Shown here piece after piece: positions 1 through 7,708 of a stretch of 64,000 nt of DNA. The position numbers were made by a program, and so were the translations under genes. This stretch comes from JBCCMQ01 sp039026235 (lineage in GTDB: Bacteria; Pseudomonadota; Alphaproteobacteria; Rhodobacterales; Rhodobacteraceae), in NCBI GenBank assembly GCA_039026235.1, contig JBCCMQ010000001.1, forward strand, positions 620,001-684,000, read 5' to 3'. The stretch's first letter is position 1; each line of letters begins with the position of its first letter. Under the pieces are notes generated by a model, which worked only from the letters and a program-made list of their open reading frames with translations, made no database searches and was not told the DNA's origin.

Positions 1-265
1 TGCCGCCTTTTCCCGAGGCATCACGCCCTTCAAAGACGATCACGATCCTGCGGCCGTTTTCCTTCACCCAGGCTTGCAATTTGACCAGCTCAATCTGCAG
101 GGCCTTCAGTGTTTTTTCGTAGTCATCCTTATCAAGCCGTGTCTCATAGGGATAGCCGTTGGCCAGGATCGGACCTTTTCGGTTCTCTTCGACTTCCTCC
201 CGAATGGCCTTGGGAGCACCGTTATTCAGGAATTCGGTGACAGCTCCGTCAAAGGGCAGGGTCAT
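1..265 (-). CDS. ppk2: Polyphosphate kinase 2 (PPK2), N-terminal part, cut by window edge
   Basis: About 88 N-terminal residues can be read on the minus strand from an ATG at 265; the rest lies outside the window. The reading ends in IVFEGRDASGKGG, which matches the Walker A region of PPK2 enzymes (usual motif VFEGRDAAGKGG), preceded by the helical LQIELVKLQAWV stretch typical of the family. PPK2 enzymes transfer phosphate between polyphosphate and nucleotides in the cytoplasm; which nucleotide is preferred cannot be told from this fragment. No other in-frame ATG lies between the upstream hydrolase stop (310) and 265, so this start is the likely one. It follows the hydrolase gene by 44 bases on the same strand. 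Confidence 0.85.
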   Translation of the reverse strand, partial: MTLPFDGAVTEFLNNGAPKAIREEVEENRKGPILANGYPYETRLDKDDYEKTLKALQIELVKLQAWVKENGRRIVIVFEGRDASGKGG

Positions 266-309
266 GTGAACCTCGTAAACATGACCGGCAATATGGAGTT
301 CAGATGACC

Positions 310-1302
310 CTAGCGCAATGCAGCACGCCCCGCGGCGCGGTCGATTGCGTCCACGACTGCCTCTGGTGCAACATGGTGGGGCATATGCCCGATGCCTTCG
401 AGCCGCGTAAGCACCGCGCCCGGAATGGCCTCGGCCAGAGGTTCGGAATGGATTTTCAGGGGGACAATTTCGTCTGCCGTTCCGTGAATGATCTCGACCG
501 GCACATCGATGGATGGGTAAAGTTTCGACATTTCAATAACGTGCGGCTTCAGGCTGTTTATCTGACGTGCATTGGCACGCAAGCTTGCGCGCCGCGCCGA
601 AAGACCCGGACCAAGCGCGTCCAGGTAACCTTCAGGCGCCTTCTGCGGGGCAAAAATGATGCCGACGACCCTGTCCATGCCGGTGCGTGGCGCAAATGCC
701 GTCAAAAGGGGAACCACCACGCTTGCCCCGGTGCGTGAGGCATTGATCGGATAGATGGGGTTCAGCCCGCCCGGCCAAGGGTTCGAGGCACCTGAGACAA
801 TAACAAGGCCGGACACCGCATCGGGAAATTCGAGCGCCCAGGCAAGTGCAACCGACCCGCCATAGGACTGACCCAGGACCAGTGGCCTCACGGCCCCCAG
901 TTCCGCCACGGCGCGTTGTAGCAAACGCGCCTGTTCGCGCGGGCTTTCGGCCGCCACGTTCAGCGCACCGCCAAAGCCGGGTCCGGCGCGGTCGGTCCAT
1001 CCCAGCCCGGGCCGGTCGACCACAAACACCCGGTACCGATCCTTGATCCGGTCAACGAATTGAAAGGTGAACTCACGCGTGTTGCCACTTGCGCCATGGA
1101 TCAGAACCAGATCGGGTCCATCGCCCTCCACGTGGACATGGACTTTCACGCCGTCCACTTCGACCAATTGACCCGTTGGAGGATATGCGGCTTCAGCGGC
1201 CGCCTCGCGCCGGCTTGCCTGCCAATGCACCACTGCCGATGAGATAAGCGCGGCGCCGGCAACGACCGTAAGGGTTTTAAGTGCCAATCTTGTCCATTTC
1301 AT
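310..1302 (-). CDS. Alpha/beta hydrolase, membrane-anchored or exported
   Basis: A 330-residue alpha/beta-hydrolase-fold protein. Visible are an N-terminal hydrophobic segment (about residues 6-23, signal peptide or anchor), the oxyanion motif HGASG (69-73), the nucleophile elbow GQSYGG with Ser146, a late GTADEIVP segment carrying the likely acid, and a C-terminal GIGHMPHH carrying the catalytic His. The substrate is not predictable; esterase, lipase-like or epoxide-hydrolase-like roles are all possible, although a Ser nucleophile argues against epoxide hydrolase. Its start overlaps the 3' end of metA by 26 bases on the same strand, suggesting translational coupling, and the PPK2 gene follows. 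Confidence 0.85.
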   Translation of the reverse strand: MKWTRLALKTLTVVAGAALISSAVVHWQASRREAAAEAAYPPTGQLVEVDGVKVHVHVEGDGPDLVLIHGASGNTREFTFQFVDRIKDRYRVFVVDRPGLGWTDRAGPGFGGALNVAAESPREQARLLQRAVAELGAVRPLVLGQSYGGSVALAWALEFPDAVSGLVIVSGASNPWPGGLNPIYPINASRTGASVVVPLLTAFAPRTGMDRVVGIIFAPQKAPEGYLDALGPGLSARRASLRANARQINSLKPHVIEMSKLYPSIDVPVEIIHGTADEIVPLKIHSEPLAEAIPGAVLTRLEGIGHMPHHVAPEAVVDAIDRAAGRAALR

Positions 1303-2194
1303 ACGGCGTGGTCTGGTAAATCTGGTTTATCCAGTTGCCATATAGAAGGTGGGCATGGCTGCGCCAGCGGTTCTGGGGCATGCGCTCGGGATCGTTATCG
1401 GGATAGTAGTTGATCGGCACGTCGATTTCCGCGCCCGCTTCCACATCGCGGTCGAATTCCTGTTTCAGCGTGTCGCTGTCGTATTCGAAATGGTTGAAGA
1501 TATAGAGCGCCCGGCGGCCCGGATCCTCGACTAGGCAGGGGCCAACCTCGGAACTTCCCAGTAACGTGCGAAGACCCGGCGCCCTTGCAATGTCGGACTG
1601 GCGCATTTCGGTCCAGCGGCTGACCGGAATGACGAAATCGTCTGAAAATCCCCTAAGAAAGGGTGAAGACGGATCAAGGTTCACATGCCGGAAACATCCA
1701 AAGGCCTTTGCCTTGAGAATATGTTTTGGCACGCCGTGGAAGTGGTTGATCATCGCCATGCCGCCCCAGCAGACGCCAAAGGTCGCGTGGACGTTGGTTT
1801 GGCTCCAGTCCATCACCTCCGTCAACTCTGGCCAGTAGGTGACGTCTTCGAAGGGCAAGTGCTCGATCGGTGCGCCGGTGATGATCAGCCCGTCGAACTT
1901 TTCGTCCCGAACCGCAGTGAAGGGTCGATAAAACGTCTCCATGTGCTCGGCGGCCGTGTTCTTGGTCTGATGCTCTGACATCCGGATCAGATGCAGATCG
2001 ATCTGCAGCGGCGTTGCACCGATCAGGCGCGCGAACTGTGTTTCAGTCTGTATTTTCTTCGGCATCAGATTCAGCAGCGCGATTTTCAGCGGCCGAATAT
2101 CCTGTCGAGACGCGGCGTCTTCGTCCATGACCATAACACCTTCGCGGGTCAGCACGTTGAACGCGGGCAGATCGGAAGGCAGTTTGATGGGCAT
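1277..2194 (-). CDS. metA: Homoserine O-acyltransferase, MetA family (predicted acetyl-CoA type)
   Basis: A 305-residue MetA/HTS-family enzyme that acylates homoserine in the methionine pathway. The N-terminus (MPIKLPSDLPA), the TGAPIEHLPFEDV segment and the nucleophile region FGVCWGG (Cys142) are clear, and length is normal. Family knowledge: the residue equivalent to 111 separates acetyl-CoA users (Glu, Bacillus type) from succinyl-CoA users (Gly, E. coli). Here residue 111 is Glu, so acetyltransferase activity is predicted despite the common succinyltransferase label. No SAM riboswitch is visible in the 46 bases between this start and the upstream ATPase gene. The 3' end overlaps the hydrolase start. 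Confidence 0.95.
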   Translation of the reverse strand: MPIKLPSDLPAFNVLTREGVMVMDEDAASRQDIRPLKIALLNLMPKKIQTETQFARLIGATPLQIDLHLIRMSEHQTKNTAAEHMETFYRPFTAVRDEKFDGLIITGAPIEHLPFEDVTYWPELTEVMDWSQTNVHATFGVCWGGMAMINHFHGVPKHILKAKAFGCFRHVNLDPSSPFLRGFSDDFVIPVSRWTEMRQSDIARAPGLRTLLGSSEVGPCLVEDPGRRALYIFNHFEYDSDTLKQEFDRDVEAGAEIDVPINYYPDNDPERMPQNRWRSHAHLLYGNWINQIYQTTPYEMDKIGT

Positions 2195-2240
2195 AGCTCT
2201 GCTCAGGGAAATGGTTGGATCTGGCTAGATATTGCGGGCG

Positions 2241-3101
2241 TCAGTGGGCCGCAAGGGCGGTTTCGATCACGTCATTGAAATCGGTGGCGTCGCGAATCTT
2301 TTCGATCTCTGCGGCGCTGACCTTCAATCCCCAGTTTCTGGCCATCGCATCATAGCGCGGCTGTCGGTGGTCCATGGCTTTAGAGTAGGTCCAGCGCACA
2401 AAGCCGTCCGGGTCGATCTTGTCGGTTGCGCACCCGCTTTCGCGACCGAACTCTTCCCAGGAACGGGCAAGGAAATCCGGCTGGTAGTACATGGGTTTCG
2501 GGTCGCGGTCGAAGCGTGCGATCAGGTCTTTGGTATGGGCCGGGCTGCCTTCGATCCAGACGAGCAGCATGTCCCGGGCCAAAGAGCGCATCACAGGGTC
2601 TGCGGGATCATCGGGGTCGACCACCTCGCAGATCGACCCGCCGCTGTCGCAAACAAAGTTCTGGTACCCGTAAAGCGTCTGGGCGCGTTCGATGAAATGC
2701 GCCGTGTCCAACAGTGCAGAAACCTCGGCACGGCGGTGCTGTTCCTGGCGGCGCAGGTATTCGGCGAAAGCGATTCCACCCAGGTCGGGATCGCCGGGCT
2801 TGCCCAGATAGGTCGACAGCGGTGCCAGGTTGTTAAAGGTGATGTTCGACGCCACAAAAATCGAGTCCGTGCGCAGAAGCTCGGCCAGGAACGGCACCTT
2901 CATGGCCTCTGCCTTGAAGTTGTCGGCGATATGTTCGCCCATATATCTCGTGCCGATGCGGTAATCGACCGAGTAATGGAACCAGCCGCCGCTTTGCCGG
3001 AGCAGGTTCGAGACATGGGTCTTGCCCAGACCCGACATGCCGAAGAGCAGCACGCGCTTGTTCGTGGCTGCGCGCCAGTCCGCCGGTGACGCATAAATCA
3101 T
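2241..3101 (-). CDS. P-loop ATPase of unknown function
   Basis: A 286-residue protein with a Walker A motif near its N-terminus (GMSGLGKT, residues 21-28) after a strand RVLLF, the layout of a small kinase-like or adenylate-kinase-fold P-loop protein. The remainder (rich in Tyr, Trp and Asp; VDYRIGTRYMG, CDSGGSICEVVDP, YYQPDFLARSW) matches no named enzyme I can identify. I have the impression that such ATPases are conserved in Rhodobacteraceae, but that is recall, not a search result. It lies just upstream of metA on the same strand (46-base gap), so co-transcription with metA is plausible. No transmembrane segment or signal is visible. Kinase or ATPase activity is inferred only from the P-loop. 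Confidence 0.75.
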   Translation of the reverse strand: MIYASPADWRAATNKRVLLFGMSGLGKTHVSNLLRQSGGWFHYSVDYRIGTRYMGEHIADNFKAEAMKVPFLAELLRTDSIFVASNITFNNLAPLSTYLGKPGDPDLGGIAFAEYLRRQEQHRRAEVSALLDTAHFIERAQTLYGYQNFVCDSGGSICEVVDPDDPADPVMRSLARDMLLVWIEGSPAHTKDLIARFDRDPKPMYYQPDFLARSWEEFGRESGCATDKIDPDGFVRWTYSKAMDHRQPRYDAMARNWGLKVSAAEIEKIRDATDFNDVIETALAAH

Positions 3102-3164
3102 GAAAATACCGATCCTTACTCTGCTGCGCCTCTTTAGCGGGCAAGGATCGGCGATTTCAACGCA

Positions 3165-4088
3165 TTATGCGCTAGAGTTCCGGCGGCGCGGCCCACGGCG
3201 CAGCACCCGGCCATCGATCAGCATCAGACCAGAGGCCAGAGCGGCAAATCCGAAAAAGGTGCCCGGCGTCAGCACTTCGCCGCGCACGAGGGCCCCAAGA
3301 ACGATGGCAACCGGTGGGATCAAAAGCGTGCAGAGCAACACATTGCCGCTGCCGGCCATGGCCAGCACCCGGTAGTAAAGCAGATAGGCAAAAGCCGTCG
3401 AGATAAGCGCATAGTAAAGGATGGCCGCAATCGTGGCAGGTTCGCGGGGAACACCCGTCGCGCCGTCCATGAATGCGGCCAAAGGCACCAGGATCAGCGC
3501 TGAACTTGTCAGCATGCCTGCCGCAGCAACCATGGGATCAAGGCCGGCAAGGTGCTTTTTCGCCCACATCCCCGCCACGGCATAGGACAAGGCCGCCAGA
3601 AGTATGGCACCCTGCGCTGCAGAGCGCAGATCAAAGTTCAGAAGCTGGGCCGGACCAATCGCCAGGGCAACACCGACAAACCCGAGGCACACTCCCAGGC
3701 CCCGGTTCCAAGTGAGCCGCTCGTCGGCAAAGATCGCCGCCGCCAGCAGCACGCCGAAGATCGCGGTCGTGCCATTCAGGATCGACGTCAGACCGGTCTC
3801 GACCTCAAGCTGACCCCAGGCAAGAAGGCTGAAGGGGATCGCATTGTTCAGAACGCCCATCCCCAGCAAAGCAAAAATGGTCGCCCTGTCCTTTGGCAAT
3901 GCCACACCGCGGACCAGAATGACGATCCACAGGGCAAAGGCCGCCCAGCCGACCCGGTGGGCCACAACGCTCATGACCGGAATTTCATCCAGCGCGGTCC
4001 GTATTGCCAGGAATGACCCGCCCCAAATGATGGAGAGCGCGATCAGTTCGCTCCAGGCACGCAGGGACATTTGGGCAGGCGCGGTCAT
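3165..4088 (-). CDS. EamA/DMT-family transporter
   Basis: A 307-residue polytopic inner-membrane protein with about ten hydrophobic segments arranged as two EamA repeats (SIIWGGSFLAIRTALDE at the start of repeat one; LAALSYAVAGMWAKKH at the start of repeat two). The family contains exporters of amino acids and other metabolites, but the substrate cannot be predicted from sequence. The charged tail RRGPRRRNSSA would be cytoplasmic. It stands alone on the minus strand, 63 bases upstream of the P-loop protein gene, so it could share that transcript. Confidence 0.88.
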   Translation of the reverse strand: MTAPAQMSLRAWSELIALSIIWGGSFLAIRTALDEIPVMSVVAHRVGWAAFALWIVILVRGVALPKDRATIFALLGMGVLNNAIPFSLLAWGQLEVETGLTSILNGTTAIFGVLLAAAIFADERLTWNRGLGVCLGFVGVALAIGPAQLLNFDLRSAAQGAILLAALSYAVAGMWAKKHLAGLDPMVAAAGMLTSSALILVPLAAFMDGATGVPREPATIAAILYYALISTAFAYLLYYRVLAMAGSGNVLLCTLLIPPVAIVLGALVRGEVLTPGTFFGFAALASGLMLIDGRVLRRGPRRRNSSA

Positions 4089-4471
4089 GGCCTATGCCTA
4101 GGCAATGTGCAGACCTTCCGCACTCCGTTTTTTGCGCAAAAATACCATGCTGGACGGTGGCGCGGCTGGCTGCTGCGATGTTGGGATTTTCTCAAGCCAG
4201 TAGTTTGCCGCGTGCGGGGCTCGGTCGGGATAACCGACAGAAAAAAGGCGCTGCCCTCATCAACCGGTGCGTACCGAAAACGGTACTTGGTCAAGCTGTA
4301 TCCAGTCAGGCACCAACAAGAAATGGCTTACGCAAAGCCGGTGGCACATATACTGTGGCATTCACCCGGCGGCGCGGTAGCCTGCCTGGGACCATGCGCA
4401 TGTTGGTCGTTATCAACGCTCAGCGCGCAATTTTTCCGAAATTTCCACCCATAACACTGAGGCCGTGAAAG
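4089..4471. other. 383-base intergenic region without a supported gene
   Basis: This lies between the divergent EamA transporter and DinB-like genes. Open frames of 60-127 codons exist here, but their translations look random (Arg/Pro/Cys-rich, no family resemblance), so I do not call them. A perfect short inverted repeat GTACCG-AAAA-CGGTAC lies at 4271-4286, and a weaker one (TCGGT...ACCGA) lies just before an A-run near 4240. The region presumably holds the two divergent promoters, but I see no convincing -35/-10 pair. Confidence 0.5.
4271..4286. repeat. Perfect 6-bp inverted repeat with AAAA loop
   Basis: GTACCG and CGGTAC flank AAAA, giving a perfect hairpin or operator-like dyad in the region upstream of the DinB-like gene. 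There is no T-run after it on either strand, so it is not an intrinsic terminator. A role as a regulator binding site is only a possibility. Confidence 0.35.
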
Positions 4472-4969
4472 ATGATTTCAGCCGAATATTGCCGACTTAT
4501 GGCGCGCTACAATAGATGGCAAAATAGTTCGCTTGTCTCCGCATCTGACGGGTTGACCGAGGCCGAACGCTGGAAGGACCGAGGCGCCTTCTTCAAATCC
4601 ATAGCAGCGACACTGAACCACCTCTATTGGGCCGATGCTCTCATGCTTGAGCGGATTAAAGGTGATGAGCGCCCACAAGACACGATCACACATTCACTAA
4701 CCAATCCGTCAGATTGGCATGAATTTAAAGATTTGCGCGTAAAACGAGACGCGGAGATCGCACAGTGGGCGGCCAGTACAATCGATTCAGATCTCCTGGG
4801 CGCGATCGGATGGTACCCTTTAGACGGTTCTGCCCGGATTGAAGTGGCAAAAGCTGTCTGTGTCGTTCAGTTCTTCAACCACCAAACCCATCACCGGGGA
4901 CAGATACATGCCATGCTCACCGGGACAGGGGCTAAACCTGAGCCAACGGACGTTCCGGTGATGCCGTAG
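4472..4969 (+). CDS. DinB-family (DfsB-like) metal-binding four-helix protein
   Basis: A 165-residue protein resembling the DinB superfamily of four-helix bundles that bind a divalent metal. The three family His residues are recognisable: one in TLNHLYWAD and two in NHQTHHRGQIHAML. The family is named after the DNA-damage-inducible B. subtilis gene and is unrelated to DinB/PolIV; members include thiol-transferase-like enzymes, and the exact reaction is unknown. ATG at 4472 follows a GAGG at 4459-4462. Base composition looks lower in GC than the neighbours and the gene is a lone plus-strand insert among minus-strand genes, consistent with acquisition by transfer (inference). No LexA-type box is visible upstream. 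Confidence 0.85.
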   Translation: MISAEYCRLMARYNRWQNSSLVSASDGLTEAERWKDRGAFFKSIAATLNHLYWADALMLERIKGDERPQDTITHSLTNPSDWHEFKDLRVKRDAEIAQWAASTIDSDLLGAIGWYPLDGSARIEVAKAVCVVQFFNHQTHHRGQIHAMLTGTGAKPEPTDVPVMP

Positions 4970-5004
4970 AAATTGCTACACGCCAGCGTTGACAAACCCC
5001 CATA

Positions 5005-5032
5005 TTAAAAAGGCCCCGCCGCCGGCGAGGCC
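5005..5032 (-). terminator. Intrinsic terminator after the FadL-type porin gene
   Basis: Read on the minus strand, a nearly perfect GC stem of nine pairs (arms at 5024-5032 and 5012-5020, one G-T pair, 3-base loop) is followed by a T-run (the A-run at 5007-5011). It lies 26 bases past the porin stop codon, which fits a rho-independent terminator. Confidence 0.85.
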
Positions 5033-5057
5033 ATCGTTTCAGATCCGTGCGATGGAC

Positions 5058-6194
5058 CTAGAAGCTGACACCGACGCGGAAACCGACGGTCACGGCGTCG
5101 TTGTCGCTGAAATCTGCGCGCGCCGTGTCGGGCGTGCCGGTTTCGGGCAGGGCGTCGCCCAGCATTGTGTAGCGGACACCGCCCGAGATGTTCACACCGT
5201 TGCCCACGTCATAGCGACCGCCGAGTGCAATCGATGTTTGCCCGTTGACGGGAGACAGGGGAGATACGAGCGAATCCGCGCCCTCGGATTCCCATCCCAA
5301 AGCGACCGAGCCCGAGAAATTCTGGGTCAGCTGACGGGCAATGCCAAGCGTGACGCCCGTAGAATCGTCAAGCTGGCTGATCGATGATCCGCTCTCACCC
5401 GGGTCCACGGCTCCGTCGAAGAATGCCGGCGAAATGATCAGATCGCTCCATTTGACATAGCGTACGTTGCCGAAAAGCAGGGTTCCTTCGGCAATGCCGG
5501 TCTGGAAATCCACGTTGATCGATTCCGGGCTCGAAATTTCGGTCACGCTGGTCGGTGCGACTGGGGTGCCGAAGACTGTCTCGGCCGTTTGAAGCTCGTG
5601 ATCAACGGCCGAATTGTATGTGACGGCGACCCGAAGCGCGATTTCGGGCATCTCATAGGCTGCACCGATCACATAGCCGAACGCGCTGTCGGCGCCCAGG
5701 TCGACGTTATAGCCCGACAGCCCGCCGTAGGCCAAACCGGACAGCGTGATGTTGCCTTCAATGGTCTGCTGGCGCAGACCGGCGTGCACGCTAAAGTTGT
5801 CGTTGAACTTGTAGCGCCCGATAGCCGTCAACGAGAACGTATCGGCGAATGCACTGGTGCCGCCAAGGGCGGACGTGAACGGCGATCCGTTGTATTCGAT
5901 GTCCGACCCAAACGGTTCTTCTGCGATCACCGACAGCGAAAAGTTCGGTGCCAGGTCGTATTTGATGGCGCCGCCAACACTGTTGAAACCGTTGCCTGCG
6001 TTATCGATATCCGCCGATGTGATCAGGTCTGTACCTGTCAGATCCGGCGCCGTCCGCGAGGCTGAAAACTCCAGGTAGTTTCCATCCTGGAAGATTACGC
6101 CGATTGGTTGTCCGGTGCGATCCAGGCCACCAGCTACCGCTGACGAAGCCATAAGCGCGCCTGTGAGCGAACAGGCTGAAAGCTTGCGAAGCAT
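5058..6194 (-). CDS. Outer-membrane protein, OmpP1/FadL/TodX family
   Basis: A 378-residue outer-membrane beta-barrel protein. I place the start at the ATG at 6194 because GGAGGAGACAC precedes it directly and it begins a normal signal peptide (MLRKLSACSLTGALMASSAVA). A longer frame to 6257 adds 21 unlikely residues. The mature part shows alternating amphipathic strands, KYDLAPNFSLSVIAEEPFG (FadL-like) and a C-terminal Phe (RVGVSF) for Bam recognition. FadL-type channels pass hydrophobic compounds such as fatty acids; the ligand here is unknown. It is somewhat shorter than E. coli FadL. It is monocistronic, with its own terminator downstream. Confidence 0.85.
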   Translation of the reverse strand: MLRKLSACSLTGALMASSAVAGGLDRTGQPIGVIFQDGNYLEFSASRTAPDLTGTDLITSADIDNAGNGFNSVGGAIKYDLAPNFSLSVIAEEPFGSDIEYNGSPFTSALGGTSAFADTFSLTAIGRYKFNDNFSVHAGLRQQTIEGNITLSGLAYGGLSGYNVDLGADSAFGYVIGAAYEMPEIALRVAVTYNSAVDHELQTAETVFGTPVAPTSVTEISSPESINVDFQTGIAEGTLLFGNVRYVKWSDLIISPAFFDGAVDPGESGSSISQLDDSTGVTLGIARQLTQNFSGSVALGWESEGADSLVSPLSPVNGQTSIALGGRYDVGNGVNISGGVRYTMLGDALPETGTPDTARADFSDNDAVTVGFRVGVSF

Positions 6195-6328
6195 GTGTCT
6201 CCTCCCAACTAAGGGGTCGTGAGTTTGCGTTGCCCGTTTTCCGAGCTTGTGCAACATCGTTACAAGTGTGCTGCAAAATTGGTCAATTTCTTACGCTACG
6301 TTAGGCGCCGCCGACCTTACGTCATGTC

Positions 6329-7237
6329 TCAATTTTGTGACGCTTTTCGCGTTTCCACGAGTAAATTAAGGTAGTTCGCTCCGAATATTACAAGCGCTCC
6401 GGCCAGAACAAACAGGTCGATCCCTTCGCCATAAAGGACCATGCCAACCAGGGCAATTGCGGGCAGACGGGCGAAGTCGAGCGGCACCACGATCACGGCC
6501 GGCACCAGGGTAAGCGCGGTGGTCAGGCAAAAATGGGCGGTCAGACCGGCAAGGGCGATCAGTATGACCCAAGGCAGGCTGACGGCGTCGGGCAGGGAAA
6601 TCTGACCGTCCCAGCCCGCAAAAACCAGGCCCATCACGGCCTGCATGGCAGTCAGCCAGAAAAGAATGCAGGTGATTGTGCTGGTGCGGGTCAGAAGCTT
6701 CGTGAAAAGGATCGAGCCGCCAAATCCGATTGCCGATGCGGCCGCCGCTGCCAAACCCGCATCAATGGCCGTGAAGTCCGGTCGCGCCACGATAAGGATG
6801 CCGACAAATCCGGCAATGGCCGCGAAAACGCGGGTTCGCGTCAGCCGTTCCCCCAGAAGAAAAGGCGCCAAAAGCGTGACCCAAAGCGGTGACGTGAACT
6901 CTAGCGCTACAACCTGGGCAAGAGGAATCACCGTCACGGCGTAAAACCACATGTTCTGGCCGAAGAAATGGCAAAGGTTGCGCGCGAAATGCAGCCCCAG
7001 TTTGTCGCGGTTTATCTGACCTAGGGTCCCCGCCATGGCGGCGACCGCCAACACGACGAAGAAGCCAAAGGCAGACCGGAAGAGCATGATTTCAAATGTA
7101 TCGAGGGAACTGCCCGCCTCGCGCCCAGCCACACCCATGGTCGTGAATGACACAATCGCCCCGATCATCCACAGTCCCGCCGCGACGGGGCGGATGTGAT
7201 CCGGGGCGTGAACCGGACCCTCAGACATATCTGGCAT
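6329..7237 (-). CDS. EamA/DMT-family transporter
   Basis: A 302-residue inner-membrane protein with two EamA repeats. FEIMLFRSAFGFF and the strongly conserved ALEFTSPLWVTLLAPFLLGERL segment are typical of the drug/metabolite transporter branch common in alphaproteobacteria. About ten transmembrane helices are visible. The substrate is unknown. Two closely spaced start ATGs are possible (7237 and 7228), neither with a strong ribosome site. The small secreted-protein gene ends 18 bases upstream on the same strand, so the two may be co-transcribed. Confidence 0.87.
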   Translation of the reverse strand: MPDMSEGPVHAPDHIRPVAAGLWMIGAIVSFTTMGVAGREAGSSLDTFEIMLFRSAFGFFVVLAVAAMAGTLGQINRDKLGLHFARNLCHFFGQNMWFYAVTVIPLAQVVALEFTSPLWVTLLAPFLLGERLTRTRVFAAIAGFVGILIVARPDFTAIDAGLAAAAASAIGFGGSILFTKLLTRTSTITCILFWLTAMQAVMGLVFAGWDGQISLPDAVSLPWVILIALAGLTAHFCLTTALTLVPAVIVVPLDFARLPAIALVGMVLYGEGIDLFVLAGALVIFGANYLNLLVETRKASQN

Positions 7238-7255
7238 ATCTGGGTGAACGAAGGC

Positions 7256-7672
7256 TCAATTGGTCACACAGCACCCGGCCAAAAGGATCGGCGTCTGACC
7301 GCGCTGGGTCAGGACCATCGCCGACATATCGGCGCCTTCGGCGCCACATTGCTGCTTATCCAAGAGAACAATCGCCGTATCGCGCGTGCTGACCAGCGTC
7401 AGGGCTTTCGGCCATTGCCGGCCCATGGCGTCGGTGGACAACTCAACGCTCATATCCAGGGGCGCTTCGACGGTTAGGCGCGCGTGGACATCATTTAGAT
7501 CAAGGCGCCACGCGGGCGCTTCACCTTCGCAAGTCAGCGTCAGTTGGGTGGCGGGGGCAGGGGCGCCCGCAAAAATGATGCCGGCGGTGAGAATCCAGGC
7601 ACGATGTTTTCTCGGTGCTTCCAACACAGAGGCCGCTTTGCCAGACCGTTGTCGTTCGCCCAATCTAACCAT
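7256..7672 (-). CDS. Conserved hypothetical exported protein
   Basis: A 138-residue protein with an internal hydrophobic stretch (HRAWILTAGIIFAGAPAPA, about residues 23-41) that looks like a signal peptide, which would imply a true start later than the ATG at 7672; no later ATG is available and GTG/TTG candidates near residue 16 lack clear ribosome sites. The mature part has cysteines in LTLTCEG, DKQQCG and LLAGCC, and a WPKALTLVSTRDTAIVLL core. I cannot assign a function. It lies between guaA (36 bases upstream, same strand) and an EamA transporter. Confidence 0.65.
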   Translation of the reverse strand: MVRLGERQRSGKAASVLEAPRKHRAWILTAGIIFAGAPAPATQLTLTCEGEAPAWRLDLNDVHARLTVEAPLDMSVELSTDAMGRQWPKALTLVSTRDTAIVLLDKQQCGAEGADMSAMVLTQRGQTPILLAGCCVTN

Positions 7673-7708
7673 CAGTTTAATGTCCCGGTCATGCCTTCTT
7701 GACCAAGG

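Noticed and set aside
2195..2240. SAM riboswitch upstream of metA
   Set aside because: The gap is only 46 bases and shows no conserved SAM-II pattern.
2232..3089. 285-codon open frame on the plus strand
   Set aside because: It lies entirely opposite the P-loop protein gene and its translation (His/Val/Arg-rich) looks like an antisense shadow in GC-rich DNA; the minus frame has a Walker A motif.
4094..4468. 124-codon open frame before the DinB-like gene
   Set aside because: Random-looking translation, no ribosome site, and no recognisable family; treated as intergenic.
6195..6328. Promoter with TTGACC upstream of the FadL-type gene
   Set aside because: The -35-like element is present on the minus strand but no acceptable -10 lies at the right spacing.
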